The notes under the pieces: generated by a model
The model's database searches: none
What the model was told of the DNA's origin: nothing
Seen by the model: the letters and a program-made list of their open reading frames with translations, nothing else
Source of the DNA: JABDQZ01 sp050049775
GTDB taxonomy: Bacteria > Pseudomonadota > Gammaproteobacteria > Chromatiales > Chromatiaceae
Assembly (NCBI GenBank): GCA_050049775.1
Contig: JASFVP010000018.1
Coordinates: 1-55,395, forward strand
Direction of reading: 5' to 3'
Length of the DNA stretch: 55,395 nucleotides
Part shown: one piece after another, positions 35,622-46,917 of the stretch
Numbering within the stretch: position 1 is the first letter of the stretch
How the letters are laid out: the number at the start of each line of letters is the position of its first letter
Made by a program: the position numbers and the translations under genes

Positions 35622-38600
35622 GTGGCTATTTCAATTGTCCATGACTCGGTGCCGGGGCGCCTGCGTCTGAAGGTGCCCAAACTCTATCGCCGCCCGGCGT
35701 ATAAACGCCAGCTGGAGCGATTGCTGGGTGCTGTTCCTGAAATAAACAGTGTCAACGCCAATGAGCTGACCGCAGCCGTACTGATTTTGCATGCGCCGCA
35801 GATCGACGCAGCGCAACTGCTGCAAGACATTGCCGACACGTTGAACGAAGCGCTGGCGCCACGCGCATCTTTCGAATCCGCCAAGCCGGCCCGTCGCCAG
35901 CCTGCCCGGGTGCGCCAGGCCGACGCGACGGCATCCAGTCCGCAACCCCAGGAACTGTGGCATGTACTGAGCGCCGATGCGGCGCTGGCACGCCTGCAAA
36001 GCACGGAGCAAGGGCTGGTGGCGGCGGAGATCGAACGGCGTCTGCAACTCTACGGCGCCAACCTGCTGAGCAAGGCGCAACAGCGCTCGGCGCTGGTCAT
36101 TTTTCTGAAACAGTTTCAAAGCCTGCCGGTAGCGCTGCTCGGTGCTTCGGCCGTGATCGCACTGGTTACCGGTGGCATCGTCGATGCCATTGCCATCGGT
36201 GCGGTGGTCATGACCAATGCCACCATCGGTTATTTCACCGAAGCCAACGCCGAGCAGGCCATTGCGCGGCTCGATGATCTGGGTCCACGTCGGGCCGAAG
36301 TGCTGCGTGACGGCCGTGTTGCACTGCTGCCGATGGAGTCGGTGGTGCCGGGCGATATCCTGTTGCTGTCACCGGGCACCCAGATCGCTGCCGATGCGCG
36401 CCTACTGCATGCCGAACGACTGAGCATGGACGAATCGGCGTTGACCGGTGAAAGCATGCCGGCCAGCAAGAACGCTGCGGCGGTGTTGTCACGCGAAACC
36501 ATGCTCGGTGACCGCAAGAACATGGTTTACATGGGCACGCTGGTGACCGGCGGCAGCGGCATCGCCCTGGTCGTCAATACCGCGGCGGCAACCGAACTGG
36601 GTCGCATCCAGAGTCTGGTGGAAACCACACATGCGCCGCAGACACCGATGGAAATACAGCTCGGTCGGCTGGGTAACCAGCTTGGCATACTCAGCGCACT
36701 GGTGTGCGTCGGTGTGTTCGGGGTCGGCATTCTGCGCGGCCAGCCCTGGCTGCAGATGCTCAACTCGGCCATGTCGCTGGCGGTGGCGGCCGTGCCCGAA
36801 GGTTTGCCGGCGGTCGCTACCACCACACTGGCGCTCGGCATCAAGGAAATGCAACAGCGCCGGGTGGCGGTGCGCAAGCTTGAAGCGGTGGAATCACTCG
36901 GTTCGCTGCAGGTGTTGTGTCTCGACAAGACCGGCACGCTGACCGCCAATCACATGTCCGTCGTCGCCATGCATCACGACGGCCAGGATTTCAGCGTGCA
37001 TAAAAACCGCGTGCTGCAGCACGATAACGAAATCTCCATACCGGATGGGCATGGCCTGCAACGCATGCTGGAAGTCAGCAGTCTGTGCAGTGAGGTCGAG
37101 ATCGATGCAGCTGATGGCAGCTTGAGCGGCTCGCCGACCGAAGTAGCACTGGTTGAACTGGCGCAGGCCAACCGTATCGATGTCAGCCAGCTACGCCAGC
37201 AGCACCAACGCGTGCTGTTGAAGATGCGCGCCGAAAACCGCCCGTGGATGTCATCGCATCACAAGGCTGGCGAGGACTATCTGATCAACGTCAAGGGCAG
37301 TCCGGTGGAACTGTTGCAGCGCAGCGATTGGATCATGCGCAATAACGACATCACCTCGATGACCGAAGCCGACCGTGACGCCATCACCGCGGCCAATATG
37401 AAAATGGCCTCCAATGCCTTGCGCGTACTCGCCGTGGCGTACCGGCGTGTGCAGGACCCGCGTGACACCGCCACCACCGGGCTGGTCTGGCTCGGCCTGG
37501 TCGGCTTGCAGGACCCGTTGCGTGACGGCATGCCGGAACTCATCGAGCAATACCACAGGGCCGGCATCAAGACGGTCATGATCACCGGCGACCAGAGCGC
37601 CACCGCCTATGCCATCGCACGCCAGCTCAAGCTGGACGGCAAGGGCTCGGTGGAAATTCTCGACTCCAGCCGCCTCGACCAGCTCGGCCCCGAACTGCTG
37701 GCCGGTCTGGTGCGCAAGGTGGATGTGTTTTCACGCGTCAGCCCGGCGCACAAGCTGCGCATCGTGCAGGCCTATCAGCAGGCCGGCAAGGTGGTGGCGA
37801 TGACTGGCGACGGCATCAATGACGGCCCGGCGCTGAAGGCCGCCAATGTCGGCGTTGCCATGGGTGGCAGCGGCACGGATGTGGCGCGTTCGGTGTCCGA
37901 TGTCGTGATTGAGGACGACAACCTGCACACCATGGCCGAAGCCGTGCGCCAGGGACGCACCATCTACGCCAATATCCGCAAGTCGGTGCATTATCTGTTA
38001 TCCACCAATTTCTCCGAGATCGAAGTCATGCTCGGCGGTATCGCCAGCGGCATGGGCCAGCCGCTCAACCCAATGCAACTGCTGTGGATCAACCTGGCCA
38101 CGGATATTTTCCCGGCGTTGGCCCTGTCACTGGAACCGCCCGACAAGGATGTCATGCAACTGCCGCCGCGACCGGCGGATGAAGCCATCATCACCAACGA
38201 AAAACTTGGCCGCATGGCACTGGAGTCGGCGCTGATTTCAGCCAGTGCCCTGGGCGCCTTCCTGATCGGCAAGAGCAGTGGTGGCCTCGCCAAGGGTTCG
38301 ACGCTGGCGTTTCATTCGCTGACGCTGGCGCAGTTGATCCATTCCACCGCCTGTCGCTCAGACCGTTACGGCCTGTTCAACCCGGCCAGCGACAAGCCAC
38401 GCAACCATTGGCTGGATATGGCCCTGGGCGGTACGCTGGCGTTGCACCTGCTGACCATGGTTCTGCCGGGGTTCCGGCGCCTGCTCGGCACCACGCCGAT
38501 GGGGCTGCGCGATCTGGCCGTGGTTGTCACCGCCGCGGTATTGCCACTGCTCGGCAATGAAAGCATCAAGGCCATGCGGCAGCACAACAGCGAGCCGGAC

Positions 38601-38678
38601 GACAACAACGAAACTGGCAATGAAACCGGCAACGAAGCCGGTAACAAGAAAAGCAGCGAACAGGAGTCGCCATCATGA
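35622..38678 (+). CDS. P2-like P-type ATPase with N-terminal HMA-like domain
   Basis: 1018 aa. Residues 1-75 are an HMA-like domain with SVPGRLRLK and no CxxC. A linker follows, then a P2-type ATPase: TGES (275-278), PEGLP in helix M4 (392-396), DKTGTL with D435, GDGINDGPAL (729-738) and NLATD in M6 (824-828, retaining N and D of the Ca2+/Mg2+ site). The C-terminal tail is N/E/G-rich. CtpF-like; the ion is probably Ca2+ or Mn2+. The GTG start at 35622 is used because no ATG gives the complete HMA-like domain. Confidence 0.88.
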   Translation: MAISIVHDSVPGRLRLKVPKLYRRPAYKRQLERLLGAVPEINSVNANELTAAVLILHAPQIDAAQLLQDIADTLNEALAPRASFESAKPARRQPARVRQADATASSPQPQELWHVLSADAALARLQSTEQGLVAAEIERRLQLYGANLLSKAQQRSALVIFLKQFQSLPVALLGASAVIALVTGGIVDAIAIGAVVMTNATIGYFTEANAEQAIARLDDLGPRRAEVLRDGRVALLPMESVVPGDILLLSPGTQIAADARLLHAERLSMDESALTGESMPASKNAAAVLSRETMLGDRKNMVYMGTLVTGGSGIALVVNTAAATELGRIQSLVETTHAPQTPMEIQLGRLGNQLGILSALVCVGVFGVGILRGQPWLQMLNSAMSLAVAAVPEGLPAVATTTLALGIKEMQQRRVAVRKLEAVESLGSLQVLCLDKTGTLTANHMSVVAMHHDGQDFSVHKNRVLQHDNEISIPDGHGLQRMLEVSSLCSEVEIDAADGSLSGSPTEVALVELAQANRIDVSQLRQQHQRVLLKMRAENRPWMSSHHKAGEDYLINVKGSPVELLQRSDWIMRNNDITSMTEADRDAITAANMKMASNALRVLAVAYRRVQDPRDTATTGLVWLGLVGLQDPLRDGMPELIEQYHRAGIKTVMITGDQSATAYAIARQLKLDGKGSVEILDSSRLDQLGPELLAGLVRKVDVFSRVSPAHKLRIVQAYQQAGKVVAMTGDGINDGPALKAANVGVAMGGSGTDVARSVSDVVIEDDNLHTMAEAVRQGRTIYANIRKSVHYLLSTNFSEIEVMLGGIASGMGQPLNPMQLLWINLATDIFPALALSLEPPDKDVMQLPPRPADEAIITNEKLGRMALESALISASALGAFLIGKSSGGLAKGSTLAFHSLTLAQLIHSTACRSDRYGLFNPASDKPRNHWLDMALGGTLALHLLTMVLPGFRRLLGTTPMGLRDLAVVVTAAVLPLLGNESIKAMRQHNSEPDDNNETGNETGNEAGNKKSSEQESPS

Positions 38679-39874
38679 CAACAACACAGAACCAGACCGA
38701 TTTCGTGTTCACCTCGGGCGCGGCCACCGCCGGCCACCCGGACAAGCTGTGCGACAGCATCAGCGATGCGGTGGTCGACCAGCACCTGATGCAGGACGAG
38801 ACCACACGCATTATCACCGAGTGCGCCATCGCCGGCGGCGTGATTTTTGTTTCCAACCGCAGCCTGTCGGAAGCCAACGTCGACCTGGCCGATACGGCGC
38901 GCGACGTGATCGCGGCCGCCGGTTACCGGGAAGGCGAGTTCAATGCCGAGGATTGCACCGTCATGATCAATCAGGCCGGCCTGCCGAGTTACAGCTTTAC
39001 ACGTTTGTCGCTACAGGACATGGACAGTGAACAGGCGGCCACCATCACGGCCGCGCATCCGGTGACGCTGTTCGGTTATGCCTGCCGCCAGACGGCCAGT
39101 TATATGCCGCTGCCGCTGGTACTGGCGCATGCACTGGCGAAACAGCTGGACCAGCAGATTGCCGCCGGGCAACTCGGCTTTATTGCGCCGGACAGCCAGA
39201 TGCAGGTATCCATCGCTTATCGACAGCGCAAGCCGGTGGCGGTGCAGGGCGTCAGTGTGTTGCTCGCCGCCACGGACCCGTATGCCGACAATCTGCCGGA
39301 TCTGCGCGCAGCGGTGCACGAGAGCGTCATCAAACCGGTGTTGTCACAAGCACCGGTCAGCAGTGATCACGCCGAGATCCGCATCAACCCGCAAGGCGCG
39401 TTCCTGGTCGGCGGACCGCTGGTGCATTCCGGCCTGACCGGACGCAAGACCGGCATGGACAGCTACGGTGAATTCGCACGCCAAAGCGGTGCCGCATTAA
39501 GCGGCAAGGACCCGCTGCGCATCGACCGCATTGGCGCCTATGCCGCACGGCATGCCGCCAAGCATGTGGTTGCCGCCGGACTGGCCGACGAATGCGAAGT
39601 GCTGCTCAGTTACGGCCTCGGCCAAGCCGCGCCGATCAGTGTGCAGGTCAATAGCTTTGGCACCGGCAACATCGATGAAGCCGACATTGCGCAGCGTCTG
39701 CAGCGCGCCTTTGATTTCCGCCCCGGTATGATCGCGCGTGATTACGGCCTGCAATCACTGCCGAAACAACGCGGTGGTTTTTTCCGTGATCTGGCGGTGT
39801 ACGGCCATTACGGGCGCGATGAGCTGGATTTGCCGTGGGAGCGATTGGACCGGCTGGAGCAGATTCAGTCCTGA
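38675..39874 (+). CDS. divergent MetK-family protein (S-adenosylmethionine synthetase-like)
   Basis: 399 aa, about normal MetK length. AGHPDKLCDSISDAVVD, GLTGRK, SGKDP and AYAARHAAK match MetK motifs. But the TSES start is TSGA, the mobile-loop SPDI is gone, GDQG before FGYA is replaced by AHPV-TL, and PDAKSQV reads PDSQMQV, so catalytic positions are changed. Its ATG overlaps the ATPase stop (ATGA), which makes it part of the transporter operon. It is unlikely to be the housekeeping enzyme. Confidence 0.82.
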   Translation: MTTTQNQTDFVFTSGAATAGHPDKLCDSISDAVVDQHLMQDETTRIITECAIAGGVIFVSNRSLSEANVDLADTARDVIAAAGYREGEFNAEDCTVMINQAGLPSYSFTRLSLQDMDSEQAATITAAHPVTLFGYACRQTASYMPLPLVLAHALAKQLDQQIAAGQLGFIAPDSQMQVSIAYRQRKPVAVQGVSVLLAATDPYADNLPDLRAAVHESVIKPVLSQAPVSSDHAEIRINPQGAFLVGGPLVHSGLTGRKTGMDSYGEFARQSGAALSGKDPLRIDRIGAYAARHAAKHVVAAGLADECEVLLSYGLGQAAPISVQVNSFGTGNIDEADIAQRLQRAFDFRPGMIARDYGLQSLPKQRGGFFRDLAVYGHYGRDELDLPWERLDRLEQIQS

Positions 39875-40353
39875 AGATGGTTGCTGTTGACCTCGGTGCT
39901 GCGTCGCACCATTTCGTAGCCGTGCCACAGCAGGGTGGCGGCCGAGCCGAAAATCTGGCCGCGCGAGATTTGCACTGCCGCAGCTACCATGACCAGCCCG
40001 AACATCAGCGTCTGCATATTGACGCGGTTGTCGGAATATTCCGTCAGGCCCTGGTTGAGGCTTTCGCCAAATGCGGCAATGGCCTTGAGTGGATCGCCCG
40101 GTGCGACCGGTGGTGGTTCGCCGATGACAATGCCGTTGGCCTGTAGCTGCTCGTGCAGTTGCGTCCAGGGCAGTTCCTCGTGTTCGATGATGAGACTACC
40201 GGTCATGCTTTTCGGAACAACCTGATCGATGCCGTCGAACGCGGTGATGGTTGCAGCTGTCGCCAGCAATGCCTCGATATCTTTAGCGTATTGCTGCGCT
40301 CGCAGGCGCGTACGTCCGGTCGTCTGGTGGGCGATGTACCAGTGGCTGATCAT
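39865..40353 (-). CDS. HMA-like membrane protein
   Basis: 162 aa. Residues 1-78 form an HMA-like domain whose first strand holds AHQTTGRTRLRAQ (the GRxRLR motif again, no CxxC). A Pro-rich linker precedes a hydrophobic helix (about 114-132) and a short tail. It overlaps the DUF5132 stop by four bases upstream and the MetK-like gene by ten bases at its convergent end. Role inferred as an adaptor for the adjacent ATPase. Confidence 0.7.
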   Translation of the reverse strand: MISHWYIAHQTTGRTRLRAQQYAKDIEALLATAATITAFDGIDQVVPKSMTGSLIIEHEELPWTQLHEQLQANGIVIGEPPPVAPGDPLKAIAAFGESLNQGLTEYSDNRVNMQTLMFGLVMVAAAVQISRGQIFGSAATLLWHGYEMVRRSTEVNSNHLQD

Positions 40354-40718
40354 GCGGCGGCATTCTTGTCGGTGCTGTCAGCATCGCCACCCGCTGCGTC
40401 GCTTTGCCCGGCTGCCTGTTCCGACGCTTGTTCCGTCGCTTGTTCCGCTTCTGAGGCCTCGGCTTGAGCGGCCATGCGCTCTTCGCGCAACTCGGCGCGG
40501 GTTTCCGCGATCAGGTCCTCGACTTCCTCGCTGATTTCGGCGACGGCTTCGCGGCCTTTTTCGTAGGCGGTCAGGCCGGCTTTCAATGCGGTGCGCGCCA
40601 CCGGGCGCAATACCGGCGCCAGCGCGATTGCTGCGGCCGGCAGCAGCAATGCCGCGCCAATGCCCAGGGCAATGCCTTTGGTCAGGTTGTTGTTGAGTAA
40701 ATCGTCAATCTGCGCCAT
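40350..40718 (-). CDS. DUF5132 membrane protein
   Basis: 122 aa. A short polar start (DDLLNNNLTKG), an Ala/Gly-rich helix (GIALGIGAALLLPAAAIALAP), then LRPVARTALKAGLTAYEKGREAVAE and a charged coiled tail, exactly the DUF5132 pattern. These proteins are typically found beside P-type ATPases and HMA-like proteins. Starts the two-gene minus operon facing the EcsC operon; the divergent promoter lies in 40719-40883. Confidence 0.8.
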   Translation of the reverse strand: MAQIDDLLNNNLTKGIALGIGAALLLPAAAIALAPVLRPVARTALKAGLTAYEKGREAVAEISEEVEDLIAETRAELREERMAAQAEASEAEQATEQASEQAAGQSDAAGGDADSTDKNAAA

Positions 40719-40883
40719 GAGAATGTTTCCCGAATAATACTGTTATGCAATACAGTGCTTGATGACTATAGCCGCTGGCGTAAACTTTAGTATAGATAGA
40801 CACTGCACAACAAATCATTTCCGGCCGGGCCGGCGAGCTTAAAGGTCACTGCAACCCGGCTGTGAATGTGTGAGGAGGTCAAG

Positions 40884-41066
40884 ATGTTTTTCAAACTGGT
40901 CGGAACCATCGCGGTGTTTGCTCTCGGTTATTACCTCGGTAAGGAAATCGAGCGCACCGGCCCGGCGCGTCGCGACCTGAAACGCGAGCGCGAGGGCCAG
41001 ACCATCGATGCCGAGGAATATCAGGACGTGACAAAAGCAGAGACCGGTGGGCAAAAAGGAAACTGA
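40884..41066 (+). CDS. 60-aa single-pass membrane protein
   Basis: One membrane helix (VGTIAVFALGYYLG) and a charged tail (ERTGPARRDLKRERE). GAGGAGG lies seven bases before the ATG at 40884. Precedes the EcsC gene by a few bases, so the two are co-transcribed. No family recognised; resembles other small YtxH/DUF6110-like helpers only in layout. Confidence 0.6.
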   Translation: MFFKLVGTIAVFALGYYLGKEIERTGPARRDLKREREGQTIDAEEYQDVTKAETGGQKGN

Positions 41067-41073
41067 CAACGTG

Positions 41074-41919
41074 ATGGAATCAGTCAAAACCGAACAAGCG
41101 CAGACACATGAACTGCTCGCCATCAGCGAAGCGGACATGCAGCTGCTGGAACAGGCCTACTGGCGGCTGGAGCATCCCAGCCTGGCGGCACGGCTGTCGA
41201 ACGTGGTCGGCACGCCGATCGAGGTCGCCATGCAGTTGTTGCCGCGCAGCTGGTATCGCCGGCTGCACCAGACGGCCGAGAAAGCCATCGGCAAGGCCTA
41301 CGATTCGGCGATATTGTCACTCCGTCGGCCGCACGAAAGCAGCAGTCATGACACCTATTACAAGGCGCTGGTGGCGGGTTCCGGTGCGGTCAGTGGCCTG
41401 CTGGGCCTGCCTGGACTGGCACTGGAACTGCCGGTCACCACGACACTGATGCTGCGCTCCATCGCCGAAATTGCGCGCGATGAAGGCGAAGACATTCACG
41501 AGCTGGAAACCCGCGCCGCCTGTCTTGAGGTGTTTGCACTGGGCGGACCCAGTGAAGAAGACGACGCCGCCGAGACCGGCTATTACAGCGTGCGCCTGGC
41601 GCTGGCCGGTTATATGTACGCCGCGGTCAGTCATGTCGGTGCACACGGTCTGCATGGCGAAACCGCGCCTATTCTGGTCAAGCTGATCCATGCGGTTGCC
41701 TCGAATTTCGGGCTGCAGCTGTCCAGGCGCGCCGCCGCCCAGCTGCTGCCGGTCGTCAGCGCAGCCGCGGCCGCCACGCTGAACACCGTGTTCCTGCAGC
41801 ATTTCCAGGAAATCGCACGCAGCCACTTCACCGTGCGCCGTCTGGAACGCCGCTACGGCGCCGAGCTGGTCAAAGCCAATTACGAAAATTTCGTGACCAG
41901 AGCGAAGGCCGCCAGCTGA
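41074..41919 (+). CDS. EcsC family protein
   Basis: 281 aa. Typical EcsC features: conserved helical N terminus, AIGKAYDSAI, then a Gly/Ala-rich amphipathic segment (AGSGAVSGLLGLPGLALELPVTTTLMLRSIAEIAR) and a C-terminal helical domain. EcsC proteins are poorly understood, membrane-associated, and often found with transporters. Start may also be GTG at 41071, which fits AAGGA spacing equally well. Confidence 0.85.
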   Translation: MESVKTEQAQTHELLAISEADMQLLEQAYWRLEHPSLAARLSNVVGTPIEVAMQLLPRSWYRRLHQTAEKAIGKAYDSAILSLRRPHESSSHDTYYKALVAGSGAVSGLLGLPGLALELPVTTTLMLRSIAEIARDEGEDIHELETRAACLEVFALGGPSEEDDAAETGYYSVRLALAGYMYAAVSHVGAHGLHGETAPILVKLIHAVASNFGLQLSRRAAAQLLPVVSAAAAATLNTVFLQHFQEIARSHFTVRRLERRYGAELVKANYENFVTRAKAAS

Positions 41920-41937
41920 AATCAGTCGTTCGCTGCT

Positions 41938-42213
41938 TCAGGCGAGGTACTTGTCGAGATAGCTGTTTAAGGTGCTTTCCACCTGGCCACGCACGGCACT
42001 CAGCAACAGGCCGAGTTTGATATCGACCACGATGTGGTCGTCCGCCAGTGCGATGTGCCCCTGTGCGCCGCTGCGTTTGAACTTGAGCTTGTCGCCTTCC
42101 CAGTGGTAGTCGTAGTCATAGTCCTGCGCCAGTTTCGCGGCGAGCTGTTCAACGTGCTCGCGCAGGGCCGGCTTGTCCAGCTGGTGCGGGCGTTTGATGT
42201 GAATGTGAGACAT
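41938..42213 (-). CDS. polyhydroxyalkanoic-acid-system family protein
   Basis: 91 aa with the family pattern: IHIKRPHQL at the start, AAKLAQDYDYDYHWEGDKLKFKRSGAQG in the middle, KLGLLLSAVRGQVESTL near the end. Members associate with PHA granules or regulate them. No other PHA gene is near. It lies between the EcsC gene (convergent) and the Ca2+-ATPase (divergent). The frame stays open far upstream, but this is an artefact of high GC. Confidence 0.82.
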   Translation of the reverse strand: MSHIHIKRPHQLDKPALREHVEQLAAKLAQDYDYDYHWEGDKLKFKRSGAQGHIALADDHIVVDIKLGLLLSAVRGQVESTLNSYLDKYLA

Positions 42214-42342
42214 AAGGGCTATTTGTATGTTGATCGTTCTGCCAACAACAGTAACATATTCTTTAAGTTTCATATGCATACTGTCAGACTTTCGGATAGT
42301 GGCATTTTCGCCTGATACCCAGACAAAAAACCGGAACAAACC

Positions 42343-44988
<2,646 letters not shown>

Positions 44989-45068
44989 AAATGGCGGCAC
45001 GACCAACAGCATCATACTGAGGTATTCTTTACAGTCATAAACAAGGGGCAATATTTCCCCGTCCCGTG

Positions 45069-45166
45069 CTCCCTCTCCCTTGTGGGGAGAGGGTTGGGGT
45101 GAGGGGGTATTGTTCAGCATCATTCAACCCTCACCCTGGCCCTCTCCCAAACTTGGGAGAGGGGAC
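45069..45166. repeat. inverted pair of REP-like repeats
   Basis: Two related units in opposite orientation (45069-45107 and 45123-45166), each a hairpin with CCCTCTCCC/GGGAGAGGG arms and a flank related to CAACCCTCACCC. The whole gap 44989-45321 holds only these and the pair at 45201-45273; no gene is seen in it. Confidence 0.75.
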
Positions 45167-45200
45167 TTCCGATCGAATGGTCGACAAGAAGGGCACGCGG

Positions 45201-45273
45201 CTCCCTCTCCCTTAGGGAGAGGGCTGGGGTGAGGGGGAGATGTCCAATATTTTTCAACCCTCACCAGCCATAC
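45201..45273. repeat. second REP-like pair
   Basis: A complete unit (45201-45243) followed by a truncated inverted unit (45253-45273, CAACCCTCACC). Same family as 45069-45166 and 51847-51893. Confidence 0.65.
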
Positions 45274-45321
45274 GGCCGGATTGATTGCACGTCAGTATCG
45301 ATATGACTTGAAGATTAAAAA

Positions 45322-45852
45322 ATGAAATTCATCGGACTACGCCACGGACAATCCACCTACAACCTGCAGTCGCTATGCAACGACGACCCGACACAGCCAG
45401 TCAACCTGACCGAGGTCGGAATCCAACAGGCACAACGAGCAGCGAACGAACTGGCGGGCAAGGGTATAAATAAAATCTTCAGCTCCCCTTTACCCCGAGC
45501 ACTACAGACTGCCGGGATCATCAATGAAGTGCTGGATATACCGATCACCGTCGAACCACGCCTGGCCGATATTCGTTCCGGTTTTGAAGGCAAACCGGTA
45601 AAAGATTACATGGCCGCCATTGCCGCCGATCCGTTAAACAGCAAGATCAACGGCGGCGAATCGATACTCGAACAATACCAGCGTGTCAGCGGTTTCCTCG
45701 ATGAGATTTACCACGCCGGGCTGGATAATGTGTTACTCGTCGCCCATGAAGAAACCCTGAGGGTTTTCAAGGCATGGTCTGAAGGACTGCAGCCGGAGGA
45801 GGTGATTGGTTTGCCGTTTGAGAATTGTCGGTCGTATTTATTTATCAAGTAG
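45322..45852 (+). CDS. histidine phosphatase (phosphoglycerate-mutase-like)
   Basis: 176 aa. The N-terminal RHGQS motif carries the catalytic histidine (H8), with R58-type SSPLPRALQTA and a second histidine in VAHEE near residue 140. It dephosphorylates small molecules or proteins; the substrate is unknown. Last GC-rich gene before the AT-rich island. No obvious operon partner. Confidence 0.88.
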   Translation: MKFIGLRHGQSTYNLQSLCNDDPTQPVNLTEVGIQQAQRAANELAGKGINKIFSSPLPRALQTAGIINEVLDIPITVEPRLADIRSGFEGKPVKDYMAAIAADPLNSKINGGESILEQYQRVSGFLDEIYHAGLDNVLLVAHEETLRVFKAWSEGLQPEEVIGLPFENCRSYLFIK

Positions 45853-46106
45853 CATCTTGGTAGAGTTTGTCGAAGATATTGATGGGTTAGTGCTTCTTTC
45901 TTATAGTTGATTTGAAGAAGTGGTTGTTGGAAAAGGTCTGGATTTAGATCAGTATAGAACGGCGAGTTTGATTGTTGAGAATTTGTCCTGAATGGAATGG
46001 GTAGTGTATGGGGTGATACAAAATAGACTTGCTATCCTAGATACGTTGCCAATAAAGTAATTCGGTGCGTGTAAGTCTTTAACGGTATATATCACAAGCA
46101 GACACG

Positions 46107-46829
46107 TTAAGAATTATTCAACTCATGAATAATCTCTTCTTTTATCTGATTCTTTAATCTTTGAATATCATCTGTCTTTGGCACTGCAAAGTATTCCATG
46201 AAGAAAAAACGCAGACCTAAAACAACTATTAAGCCAGCGATGAATTGCAATAACCATTTGTTTCTATCATAGAAATGCCTTAATTCGTCTATCTCTTTCT
46301 TAAGTTCACTGGGTGACGCGATGTCTCCATGCATCATATTTTGGTCTTTGGAACTAATTATGTTTTGATCATCACTACACTTTGGATATCCATCCTTTGT
46401 GGGGTCGTCCAAGTTCGCATACCAAATCATAAATACTTTATCACCTCTAGAAATGGTTATTTCTCTGCTGCCAGCGTTGTATACAGAAAATTTAAGCCGT
46501 CCTTCAAACCCCGGATCTACGTGGAAGCCAGAAACATTGATAAGACCTTTCTGCTTCACACCGAAGCGCATTGAGATAAATGCCAAAGCATTTAATGGGA
46601 TTTTGACTTTCTCTTCGGTGAGGAGTAGGGCAAATTGCCCTGGTGGGATAACTATTGAATCGCCGGTCTTCAGTGTTGTTTTTGTTTTTCCATCAGTGGA
46701 TGTAATAAATGCCTCAGGCCCCATTGTTAACTCATAAGCACAGCGCTTTATTTGTGACTCATCATATGGCGATATTAGTATCTGAGCTGGGATTTCTTTT
46801 TTTAGTGTTTCAGATGACCAGTAAGACAT
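46107..46829 (-). CDS. dCTP-deaminase/dUTPase-fold protein with C-terminal membrane anchor
   Basis: 240 aa. Residues 1-150 match the DCD fold: ISPYDESQIKRCAYELTMG, ISMRFGVKQKGLINVSGFHVDPGFEGRLKF, YNAG. The catalytic Glu of deaminases in the LEFYN strand is here Ser (KFSVYN), so ordinary deamination is doubtful. A hydrophobic helix (about 196-214) follows a coiled segment. Last gene of the island operon. It may bind a nucleotide and act as a membrane-tethered sensor or effector; this is inference. Confidence 0.72.
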   Translation of the reverse strand: MSYWSSETLKKEIPAQILISPYDESQIKRCAYELTMGPEAFITSTDGKTKTTLKTGDSIVIPPGQFALLLTEEKVKIPLNALAFISMRFGVKQKGLINVSGFHVDPGFEGRLKFSVYNAGSREITISRGDKVFMIWYANLDDPTKDGYPKCSDDQNIISSKDQNMMHGDIASPSELKKEIDELRHFYDRNKWLLQFIAGLIVVLGLRFFFMEYFAVPKTDDIQRLKNQIKEEIIHELNNS

Positions 46830-46917
46830 GGCTTTTCTCGCGGTATTTATAATTCAATGAGCATTATCGGTATAGATTAAAAGTCTTGGAGAAGAAAGTC
46901 TATTATGCTTAATACAT

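Noticed and set aside
38675..39874. housekeeping metK
   Set aside because: Several catalytic motifs are changed, and the gene overlaps a transporter gene instead of standing alone.
45061..45280. CRISPR-like array of repeats
   Set aside because: The units alternate in orientation, vary in spacing and form hairpins; no regular spacers and no cas genes.
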